Shown piece by piece: positions 38,701 through 50,700 of a DNA stretch of 64,000 nucleotides. The stretch comes from Ceratotherium simum simum (lineage: Eukaryota; Chordata; Mammalia; Perissodactyla; Rhinocerotidae). The number at the start of each line of letters is the position of its first letter. The stretch's first letter is position 1. Position numbers and translations under genes: made by a program. The stretch lies in the NCBI RefSeq assembly GCF_000283155.1, contig NW_004454216.1:672626-736625 (forward strand), written 5' to 3'. The notes under the pieces were generated by a model that was not told where the DNA came from, did no database searches, and saw only the letters and a program-made list of their open reading frames with translations.

Positions 38701-41700
38701 GAAATACCCTATGATCCAACCATCCCACTACTGGGAATCTATCCAACGAACCTGAAATCAACAATCCAAAGAGGCTTATGCACTCATATGTTCACTGCAG
38801 CATTATTCCCTATAGCCAAGAAGTGGAAGCAACCTAAGTGTCCCTCAACTGATGATTGGATGAGGAAGATGTGGTATATATATACAATGGAATACTACTC
38901 AGCCATAAAAAAAGACAGAGTCGTCCCATTTGCAACAACATGGATGGGCCTGGAGGGTATTATGGTTTTTTGTTTTGTTTTGTTTTTTGTGAGGAAGATC
39001 GGCCCTGAGCTAACATCTGCCAATCCTCCTCTTTTTTTGCTGAGGAAGACTGGCCCTGCGCTAACATCCATGCCCATCCTCCTCCACCTTATGTGGGATG
39101 CCACCACAGCATGGCTTGACAAGTGGCGCATCGGTGCGTGCCCGGGATCCGAACTGGCGAACCCCGGGCCGCCTCAGCGGAGTGCGCGCACTTAACCTCT
39201 TGTGCCACCGGGCTGGCCCTCGAGAGTATTATGTTAAGCGAAATAAGCCAGAAAGAGAAAAACAAACACTGTATGATCTCACTCATATGTGGAATATAAA
39301 CCAACCCATGGACAGAGAAAACTGTATTGTGGTTACCAGGGGCAGTGGGGGTAGGGGGTGGGCACAAGGGCTGAAGGGAGACATATATATGGTGATGGAC
39401 AAACAAAAGTGTACAACCCCAAATTTCACAATGTTATAAACTATTAAACATCAATAAAAAAAGCAAAAAAAAAATTGGTAATTAGACATTAATCTATGGT
39501 AAAATAGAAGTTAGAAACAGAGGTGTGTTTTGTTTTGTTAGTCACTTTGAAAGGAGATTCTGTTTGGGGCACATTCTCTTTTACCCTCCATTAAGTAGGT
39601 AAAGGACAAAACGTTCTTATAGACATGCTATACAACCCAGAACTTTTGGAGGGGGAGTTCTGTAGGTGAGGCAAGTTGCCATCAGCCATTCTTTGGGAAG
39701 AGGAAGGCCCTTACTTGATCTCCAACTCTCAGGAGGAACAAGAGATACTTAGAAACTAGTCAACTCACCCTACATCCTCTCTAGAACCCCTTCTCCTTTT
39801 GGCGTATACAAATAACTTGAGGGTCTTCTTGACCTTTGATAATAGGGTTAAGAAAGATGTTTTGAAACAATTAAACCCTCAACTCTGGCCTAAATGGAAA
39901 GCCAAAGAAAACTTAAATTGTAATTGGTAGCAGTTAGGAAATTGTAAGAAAACAAGCAAAAACTATGCAGACACCCCCACACGAAATTTTATCAAAATAA
40001 TTTTGTGAGTTTTCCTTCTCTGCTTTGAAATATTTCCTTTTAAAGTTGTAGTATGCTTAATTGTTTTTGCTTTTTCAAAAGAAATTGAGTTAAAAATCAT
40101 TAGAATCCTCTCTAACTACACCATTATGATGCCTGCCTGTTAGGACTACAAAGCTGTAGCTAAGGTACCACACTTGTTGACAGTTTAATTCTAAGAAAAG
40201 AATCTAAGAGAAAGGAAATGGTCTTGAGTGAGACACATGCAAAGTAGGTCCATAGAGATAAAATAAATAATGCATTCTGCTTTTTTTTTCTTATCCTCTT
40301 TAGTTTCTTTTTCTATGTGTATCTGAAGGCATTTTGAGTATATTTACTATAGACTAATACTTATGATCTCCTTATATAGTGATGTAGGAAGCAAAAATGG
40401 GTAGAAATGGCTAAGGAAAAATTTCAGTGAATAAAAGCAGATAATACAGAAATGCTAATTAAAGTTTTTGTGGCCACATGAAAATTTTTATAATCAGTTA
40501 TAAAAATATTAGTCAATAGTTGAAAAATAAACATAGGAATAAAATTGAAATCATCCATAATCACACCAAGCAGTGAAAATCCCTGTTGAAATTTTAATGT
40601 TTGTTTGAAATTTTTATTTTTTCATAGTTCATAGCATCTCATCCAGTGAATGAACCAGTAATTTATCCTTTTTTTGGGGGGGGGGGGGAGATCAGCCCTG
40701 CGCTAACATCTGCCAATCCTCCTCTTTTTGCTGAGGAAGACTGGCCCTGGGCTAACATCCATGCCCATCTTCCTCCACTTTGTGTGGACGCTGCCACATC
40801 ATGGCCCGACAAGTGGTGTGTCGGTCAGCGCCCGGGATCCAAACCGGCGAACCCCAGGCCGCCACAGCGGAGCGCGCACACCTAACCGCTTGCGCCACCA
40901 GGCCAGCCCCAGTATTTATCCATTTCACTATTGTGGAACATACAGTTTGTTTTCAGCTTGTTGCTGTTGTAGTGCTATAGAGAATATAAAGTTTTACATA
41001 CATATCAGATTTTTTTAAGAAAATTATGAGAAATGGAATTAATTAGTTGACATTTTTAAGGCTTTTGATTTGTATGTTAAATATTTCTCAGACTTTTGAT
41101 GCATATATCCAAATATTTCTCCAGAAAGGTGGTACAGCAGCAGCACGTGAAAACTTATTTCATCATACTCTAACAACACTAGGAATTATCTTAAAAAAAT
41201 TTTTTTCTGTCTGTATTTATATGATTACTAGTGAAGTTAGGCACTTTTTCATATACTTCTTGGGTAGACATGATTTATGGAAATTGTGTGTAAGTTATTT
41301 GTTTCCATCACAGATCTAAACGAACAAAAATATTACTGAAGCTAAATAGGCAGAAGGAAGAAGAAGACCGCAGATTACGATTGCAACTTCAAAGACAGAG
41401 AGCCATGAGACTTTCCAGAGAATTACGGCTGAGTATGCTTGAAATAGTTCATCCAGGTGGGTGGCATTATCAGTTTTATAAATGTAATAAGAATGGTTAG
41501 GGTATCATCTAATAAGCCAAATTTTCTAGCTACCTGACGATTTCCTTTATTTAATTTGGACCATCCTTTTTCAGATAAACCTTATTAAATCTCTTGAGTC
41601 GAAAAAAAATTACTATTTTTTCTGATTAAGGTCTGTTAATTGATGATGAGCAATCTCTATACTGGTTTTTCTTTTCTTTCAGATAAATTAGTGAACATAA

Positions 41701-44700
41701 AAATTTATGCTAAAAGATAACTGTCAGTGACATAAAGAAAGAACCCCCTTGAATTTAAGTAAGGACTTAGAATATTGCTACATTCTGCCATCAGAACTTT
41801 ACTTATACTCCAGCACAGACCTTGTGACACATTCTTGCCACCTTTGACACACTAAATTGAAATTAAAGTGTAATCTGGGAAAATCTGGGTAGTTTCAAGA
41901 TTCTTTTTGTATTCTTCCCTTCCTCTGCTACTACTCATTCCCAGTGTCCTTCACTAGCCTCTTATTTCTCTTTCCCTTAAATATAGATGCTCCCCATGGT
42001 TCCATCCTCACCCCATTATTCTCATGTTGCTTTTCCTAGGGTATCCCATCCATAACTGTAGCTTTAACTACCGACTAAGTGCTTACCACTCTGAGATCTT
42101 GTCTGCATCCTCATCCTCTCTTCTAAGCTCTAGACCAGCACTGCCTGATAGAACTTTCTACAAAATGAAATGTTCTATATCTGCACTCTCCAATACCGTA
42201 GCCATTGGCTAGAGGTGGCTGTTGAGTACTTGAAATGTGGCTAGTGCACTTGAGGACCTAAATTTTTAATTTTACTTTATTTAAATTTGAGTAGCCATTT
42301 GTGGCTAGTGTCTACTACATTGCACAACTTAGCTTTGTAGCCAGCTGCCTATTGGGTAGCTTTACTTAGATATCCACAGGCATCCCAGAAACTAGTCATT
42401 ATCTCCCCTCACTAATTTCCTATCTCTGTCTTCCCCATCTCAGATCATTGTACTAACAATCTACTCAGTTTCCCATCTGTGAGACATCCTAAAGTTCTTT
42501 CCCTCTCTCACCTCCATATCCAGTCGGTCATTAAATCCTGTCAATTTTTTGTACTCTCTCAAATACATCCTTTTTTATTGTTACCTTCTACTTCCTTTTC
42601 TATCACTTAGCTACTGTGAACCCTGGGCTATATGCTGACCAATACCTAGAAAGTAAAAAGAAAGTAATCTGTAGAACCAAGTGAGTGACTGAAGAGAAAT
42701 TTAGAAGCACGCAGAGTAGATAACACATACACACGTTTTGCCCTTTCCTTCTGGTGGTACTGAATGACTTCCTAAACATGTTCTTGTGATTCTTTTTTCT
42801 AAATGTTCTTGCTATTAGAGTTTCAGCCCTTTTTCATTCCTCTGACACAAGAAATTATATGAGTTTTTACTCTAAAGAAACTCCATAATCAGAACGCTTT
42901 GGAGCTCTTTGTTGCTAAAATCTTAGAGCCATTGTAAAATAATAGAATTGGGATAATCAGTGAACAATACTGAAAAAAATAAAAATTCTGCGAGATTATT
43001 GTTACTATCATTGTCCTGATTCCAGAACTTGAGAAAGCATAGAAGTGAGTATGTTGTAATAGTGTCTGTCATCTTTTTAGGCCAAGTGGAAAAACATAAT
43101 CGGGAAATAGAAGATAAATCAGCATTGATTATCCAGAAACATTGGAGAGGGTACAGGGAAAGGAAAAATTTTCGCCAACAGAGGCCATCTCTCACGGAGT
43201 ATAAAGCAGCTGTCACACTTCAAAGAGCAGTGAGTCTAACGTAATAAAAAGAATACTAGATTAGGAGGTAAAAACATGGGTTCAAACCTAACTTTGCTAT
43301 TTACCTGCTGTAAAGTCTTGGTCAAGTCACTTAGCTTTTTTGAGCTTTAGTTTCTTCCTCTATAAAATAAGAACCTCCTTACCCCTGGCCAAACTGATTT
43401 AGATACTCAGTCCTTAGTACTTCCATAGACCCTTGTACATTTACCATACTGCAATGTGGTTATTTGTTAATTTTTTTTCTTTCTTACTTGGGCTGTGAGC
43501 ATCTCAAGGATAAGGAACTAAGTCTTATTTATTGTTGTCAGCTCTCTGCATGTGTTTGATATGTGAATGGATGTCTACCCTACCTTTTTCACTCAGTTGT
43601 TATGTGGATCAGATGATCTGATTTATGGGAAAGTATTTTGTAAATTACAAAGTCCCATGCAAGTGCAACATATCATATTTGATGTTTTTTAATGCACAGA
43701 AAATGTATTAGATATAATTAGATCATTATAATTCTTGAATTATAGAATAGTATTCTTAAATAATAATTTTCCTGGGACTTATCTGGAGCATAGTAATATT
43801 TTACTGCCTTGAAAGAGCACAGCACAAGGCTATTTATTTCATTTAATGGCCAGTTTCCTAATAGCCAGTTATTCACTTATACGTGGTTAACTTTCATATT
43901 AGGACTTCAGGTCATATAGCATTTAATTTTACAATTTCTTATTGTTGAACTTCAGGTCAGTTTCACTTTTTCACAGTAATAGATTTTGAACAGTCTTGAA
44001 TTTTCTGTGAATAACCTTTTACCAAGATTTTTTAAAACCATTTAAAAAACAGAGTAAAGTACTAGGGAAATAGAAAGAGATGTCTGCCACTTCCTTCTTC
44101 CTCAGGCTTTTCTAGGGATCTCAGGCTATATCTGCAACAAACAGTCCTGCACCATCACTGAATCACACCCACACCTGCTGTTTACCCTCTGCTAAACAAG
44201 GCCATCTAAGCATTACCCCGTGGATATCAGTGTTGGAGACACTTCCTTTAGAGGAATCCTTGGTTCTATTCTAATATTTTTACCTCATGGCTACCTCCTT
44301 TTTAAACTCTTTCCTGTCAAAGAATCAACTGAGTCCTTATTAAGTTGACTTACTACCTTGCCTGATTTAGATAAGCCTGGTACTTTGTAAAAGGGTCCTC
44401 TATTCTTAAGTGAGATACCTCAGTTTGTCCACCATTCCCCAGAGAGAGAAGCAGGGGTCATCAAAGGAAGATATCTGAGGGCTGTGAAGACATAGTTGTT
44501 TGGATTTTCATGCTTTCCTTTGGCATAAGAGGAAAAGAAGTCACGTCTGCCTCATATCTTCCCCACCCAAAAAAAGGAGTATCGGTCTCCATTGAAGTAA
44601 GAACAAAAAGGGATGTGTCAAGGTCTTGTTTATAGTCTTTGCAGCTCACTAGTAAAAATAACAGTGAAATCAAAGCAAAACTAGACTTCAGAAATAGAAA

Positions 44701-47700
44701 TATAGAAAATAGAAAAAGAAAGAAGAGGATTATTTTCAGAGGGAAAAGAGAAAGAAAAATGATAAAGTACAGAGAGAAGAAAAAGGAATGTAATAGAGAA
44801 AATTAGAACAGGGCAATGGTCAGTAAAGGACACATTTTACCATATTTTTGAATCATCTATTTCTAAGATATATTCTAGGCTTACCCTATCCAATACAGTA
44901 GCCACTAACCACATGTGGCTATTGAGTACTTCACATGTAGCTAGTCCAAATTGAGATGTGTTGTAAATGTAAAATACCTATCAGATTTTGAAGACTTAGC
45001 ATGGAAAAAAAGAGTGTAAACTATCTCATTAATAATTTTTTATATTGATTACATGTTGAAATGCTAATATTTTACATATGTTGAGTTATAATATGTTTAC
45101 ATAAATCAGTATTTGCAAAATATTAATTTCACCTATTTCTTTTTACTTTTTTAATGTGCCTACTTGAAAATTTAAAATTACATATGTGACTTGCATCATA
45201 TTTCTATTAGCACTGCAATTGACCTTGGTAAGAAAGAAAAGGAAATAATAATTCATCAGTTTAACAGAAAGGAATAGGAATATCATTTCAATGAACTTGT
45301 CTCTCAGGAGGAACTGGTTATTAATGTCCTTGGTAGAGGAAGAACTGTTGTTTACCTTCTGTCTCTCCCTTACTTTGTGTAAAAGCAGAGGCACTGTTTC
45401 TCAGGTAGCTAAAAATAGAGAAAATCTTATGTAAACTTGCTAATTTCAAAGTACACATCCTTACTTGCATAGACAAGTTGGAGTTCTCTGTAGTTGATTT
45501 AGTGTTGAAATTAAATTTGAAGTAAAAGTTAGCTGCCTTTTCCCTTTTAATGCTCCAGGATTTTCTTCTCTTGCTTTCTCATCTCTTAGGAAGCTCAGAA
45601 GGAATGTGATGGTTGCTGGTGTCTGGTCTCTAGAGCCAGAAGGATAGCTAATTCTTGCTACTTGATTATAGCAGAAAATTACTACAGCACTATTATACAT
45701 ATCCATCACAGACCAACCACAAAAGCACTTAGTGAAACAAACCATTGGCAGTTGAGAAAATAAATAAAAACTGGGAGATAAATGCAATTTCAGAGAGTCC
45801 TGAAATGACAAAGAATGAGGAAAAGACAGAGAGAAAAGTCAAGGTGGGCTTTTCTGATATAGGAGCAGAGATTCCTTTGTTCTGGAACCTTTACTCTGAA
45901 GTTCCCAGCATAGCATCATAAGTGGTAGGGTGATACTAAAAACAGGAGGTAGAGAAGAGAGAGAAGGAGAAGCAAGGAAGAAAAATCAAGTAAAGAGAAT
46001 AGAAGGAAAGGTCTCTCAACAGGAGGATGCAAGCATACTTGAAAGCTCGAGTACCATACTAAAAATGGGAATATTAGGGAAATTTTATATACTGAATGTG
46101 AAGACCTCCAGCCCTTTTTTTCTTCTCAGCTCCCGGAGTACAGTGAGGCTTATATCCTGCAAACAGTAAATTGAAAGCATTTTCTTTGGGAAATCTAAAC
46201 AGCCCAAGAGAAAAGTCATAAGTATACTCACAATGGGGTACCCCAACAAAACAGCCCAGTTCAGCACCCTAGGTTGAAGTACACAATAGATAAACCCTAC
46301 ACACCTGCTCAGAATTTTTAAACAGCTTTTTACTGCCTACTCTTAAATATCGGCTGAAAGTATCACTGTACATCTGAGGAAAGGTAAGACCAAAACAAAC
46401 AGAATAAACTACTTGGTAGAAATAAAGATATTGCAGGAATAAGAAAACTTTTAAAAGTCTGTTAATTCCTCACAGACTTAAGAGAAAATAATACATGAAA
46501 CAAAACTAAGATGCTACATAGGAGGTAACAAATAGAATGAAATTTAACAGGAAACATAAAAGACATAATAAAAGGGCTGGGAAAGAAGGTTTGGGAAATC
46601 TCCTAGGAAAGAAAAGATAACCAGTCCAGGAGTCAAACATCCAAACATTTGAAACAAAGAATACAAAAAAAACCTGAGGAGAGGAAATCAAATAATTCAA
46701 GATTTCCCAGAACTGAATGTCAGGCGTTTTAGATTAAAAGGACTGACTAAATGTCCAATACAATGACAGAAGCACACTCACATTTATTTCACATTACTGT
46801 GAAATGCTCTGGGGACAAAAATACTTCTCAGTAGCATCACTGGAAGCTAAAAGGTACTGGAGTAAGGCTGTCACGTGTTTGAGGGAAAATGATTTCCAGC
46901 TAGAATTCTATACCCAACCAAACCATCAGTTAAAAGTAAAGATAAACTAAAGACATTTTTTTTTTCTTGTGAGGAGATCAGCCCTGTGCTAACATCCGCC
47001 AATCCTCCTCTTTTTTTTTTTTTTTTTTTTTNNNNNNNNNNNNNNNNNNNNNNNNNNNNNNNNNNNNNNNNNNNNNNNNNNNNNNNNNNNNNNNNNNNNN
47101 NNNNNNNNNNNNNNNNNNNNNNNNNNNNNNNGCGCGCCCGGGATCCGAACCAGCGAACCCCGGGCCGCCGCAGCGGAGCGCGCGCACCCAACCGCTTGCG
47201 CCACCGGGCCGGCCCCTAAAGACATTTTTATGCATCACAAAGTCTCTAAAACAAAGGAATAACCCAAGCAAGAGACAACATGGAATCCAGGAAACAGAAA
47301 GGAAAGATGGAAAGGAGGCACCAAGATGATGGTGAATGGAGACCTCAGGATGACAGCTATGCACCAGTCATAGAGAACAGTCAGTCCAGATTGGAGCAGG
47401 TCAGAAAGCTCCAGAAAATGTGTGTCCAAGAACATGAATTTGATAGAATGCCTGATGTGTTTTAATGTATTAGCAATTAGGGCAGTGTTTGTGATATATA
47501 ATCGGTGGTAAGTGTATAGAAAACTAAGCACAGGAAAACAATAGAATATTAATTCCAGTGAAAATAAAAAATGTGCAAGGAAGGAAAAGTAATCATCATA
47601 TACTATATGGCTCAAAAATGATAGCCTTATATGTAGTCATAATTATGTAAACACAACATTAACTAAAATTGATATAATAATGTTGGAGGTTTGAAGATAT

Positions 47701-50700
47701 AGCAAGTGTGTAGGAGTGCAAGCAGCAAAAGAGCGCTAAATCCTTACCTTCCGTTCAAGAAAGTCAATAGAAAATACTTATATCTGGAAAATCAAAGAAA
47801 AGTAGATAGAGATAAACATAAAAGAAAAACCCAAAAGAGTTAAAGTTGTTGTCTTTGGGGGAGGGGGCAGGATAAGTGGGCAGAGACTAAATAGCTTTTT
47901 TATTAATAATTCTTGTAAAACTGACATGTTAAACAATAGAATTACATGAACACTTTTTTGGAAAGTGTTCAACAGTGAAATATTTTAGGATTTGCAGGCC
48001 ATGTGGTCTCTTGCAACTATTCAGCTCTACAGTTGTAGCACAAAGGAAGCTGTAGACGGTACGTAAACAAATGAGCATGACTGTGTTTCCATAAAACGTT
48101 ATTTGGAGACACTGAATTTTGAATTTCGTGTACTTTATACATCGCAAAATATTCTTTTCCTTTTGCAATTTGTAACCATATAAAATGTGCAAAACCATTG
48201 TTCACTCTCCGGCCATTCAAAAACAGGCTGTAGGCTGGATTTGGCCTGTGGCCATAATTTGCCAACCCTTGCCTTAAACAATGTGAGCATGTAACTTTGA
48301 TGAAAATAAAAACTACAAAGAAAGGAGAAGAATGAAAAAAAAAATTGGGTATAATAATTTCAAATATTTTCTGTTACAAAATTTCTTGTTTTACCAAGAG
48401 TCCTTTCTGAAGGACATGAGGAAGAACATTCATTTACCAAGCTTTTTCTTATATACTGTCTCTTTGATCTTTATAATCCTGTAGGCTAAGTAGAATTGGG
48501 GTCCTTGTTTTCTGTAGACATAGAACATGTCCTATAGAGATCAAGTGACTTACTCAAAATCATACAGTTTATAAGGGACTAGAATTGAGACTATAATCCA
48601 ATGCATATTTCTTATATTTTCCTCTTTATTGCTTACTGTACAAATAGTACATGAATATATCCTTTAAAAATATTAAAACACTACAGAAGAATATAATTAA
48701 AAAGTCATTGTCCTCCCTCACCCCTGTCACAATCCCATCCCTCTCCCCATATACACTCAGAGTTAACTGTTACAGTGTGGTTGCTACTATATGTTGTTGT
48801 AAGAAGAAAATAGTTCTATTAGGGAAGAAAAATCACAAATCTCTCTTTTTTTTCAGGCTCTTAAATTCCTAGCAAAGTGCCGTAAGAAAAAGAAACTATT
48901 TGCTCATTGGCAAGGACTCAGAGAACTCACTGATGCACGCAGAGTTGAACTGAAGCAACAAGTGGATGACTATGTCAGAAGACATCCAGTATGTAGGCCA
49001 TGATATCAGTGCTACATTATTTCAGTGCATGATATTCACCAACAAAGCAGTGTCTCAGATGTATATGTACATGTCTTATTGGTATAAGGTAATGCAGTTG
49101 CTTTACCGTAGAGTTCATGGATTTGGAGTCTTCTTATAATTACATGGGCCATAGAAGTATAGTCAGTAGTAAAGACTTTGCTTCAAGTCAGTTATTTTCC
49201 ATACTGCATCAGCAAGACTGCGTTCACATCCGCACCAACATTTTTTGTTTTTACATTCTGATGGGTGTGAAGAGGTATTGTGATTTGGGTTTGTATTTCC
49301 CTAATGATTAGTGATTTTGAACATCTTTTCATGTATTTATTTGCCAGTTATATATGTTTTTTGGAGAAGTGTCTAGTCAAGTCTTCTGCCTGTTTTTAAA
49401 TCAGGTTGTTTTTTGTTGTTGAGTTTTAAGAGTTCCCTATGTATTCTGAATATTAATCCCTTATCAGATATATGATTTGGAAATATTTTCTCTCGTTCTG
49501 TGGGCTGTCTTTTTACTCTATTGATAATGTCTTTTGATGCACAAAAGCTTTTAATTTGAAGAAATACAGTTTGTCTATTTTTTCTTTTTTTACCTGTGCT
49601 TTCAGTATCATATCCAAGAAATCACTGCCAAATCCAATGTCATGAAGTTTTTCCGCTATCTTTTCTTCTAAGAGTTTTATAGCTTTAGCTCTTGCATTTT
49701 AGATCTTTGATCTCTATTTTTTTTAATGCACTATGTGTTATTTTGATGCATACTCTTATTTAAAAAAAGGAAGTGCTGCTTTAGCCATACTCTAGTGTAG
49801 GTGTTTAAAATTCTGTGGCTGAAAAGTAGAGTGTTAACTGGAATAGGGCTGCCTCCAAGATCTAGGAAGTGGAATATTTGAGAAAGCTGTGGTGTCAGAA
49901 GCTTTATCAGCTTCAAATTTAAGATTATTTCATCCTTGTCCAAACTAATTACTTAAGTTCCTTTAAAGTAGCTGGCTAGCCAAAAGAGTATGGTCCTTTG
50001 GCTGGTTTTGTCCCTTGTTCAATGAAATCAGTAGTTAAAATATTATAATATTAGATAATATGACATATAACATTAGGTAAGTTTGGGAGTGGGGATAGGA
50101 TGAGAAGTAAGATACTCTATCTGGTGGGGTCCAGAACAAAAGAGTTGGCCTTGTTACTCCTCTTCCAGCCCGGGGTCTTTACCAAACCATTTGTAATTTT
50201 CAGTATGATCTTTCCATCTTATCTCTTCTACCAGAATGCCACACTGTGTGGGGAAGTAAGGTATGGAAGGATACCAAAAAGAAACTTCCCCAACTGCATT
50301 TTCATCTAAAGCTGCTTTTAAGAAGCTATTTATTGCTTGCACAAGAGTACAAGGTAGACATCAATCATAATATTCAATTGAAAAGTGAGAGACAGCTAAG
50401 CATTCTGGAACCTCTGCTAAGTGGTTGGGTGAAACAAACTTTGATATATATGTTGTTCCTGTGACAGTTTTTTCTGTCCTCTGTTCCCAGGGCTCTCCGA
50501 TGTCAGATGTGACCAGCAGGGAACTTCATTCCCAAGCACAAGAACGGCTGCAGCACTACTTCATGGGCAGGGCCCTGGAAGAGAGAGCCCAGCAGCACAG
50601 GGAGGCTCTGATGGCTCAGATCAGCACCAACATTGAACAGTTACTGAGTATGTGCTCATTCCATTTTTGTTTCCAAAAAAAGAACAACCTATGCAAGATT

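Larger units (their letters stand above)
46330..47984 (+). mobile_element. Possible ancient LINE (L1/HAL1-like) remnant
   Basis: The text GTCAAACATCCAAACATTTG, 'GATTTCCCAGAACTGAATG' and 'GATTTCCAGCTAGAATTCTA' resembles ORF1-type regions of old L1 or HAL1 elements in sense orientation. It is interrupted by an ERE at 46,961. The assignment is weak. Confidence 0.35.

Noticed and set aside
38287..39195. A 302-codon open frame as a novel gene
   Set aside because: It is the L1 ORF2 C-terminus running by chance into an antisense ERE.
46871..47364. Open frames crossing the N run
   Set aside because: They are artefacts of translating unknown bases within an ERE.
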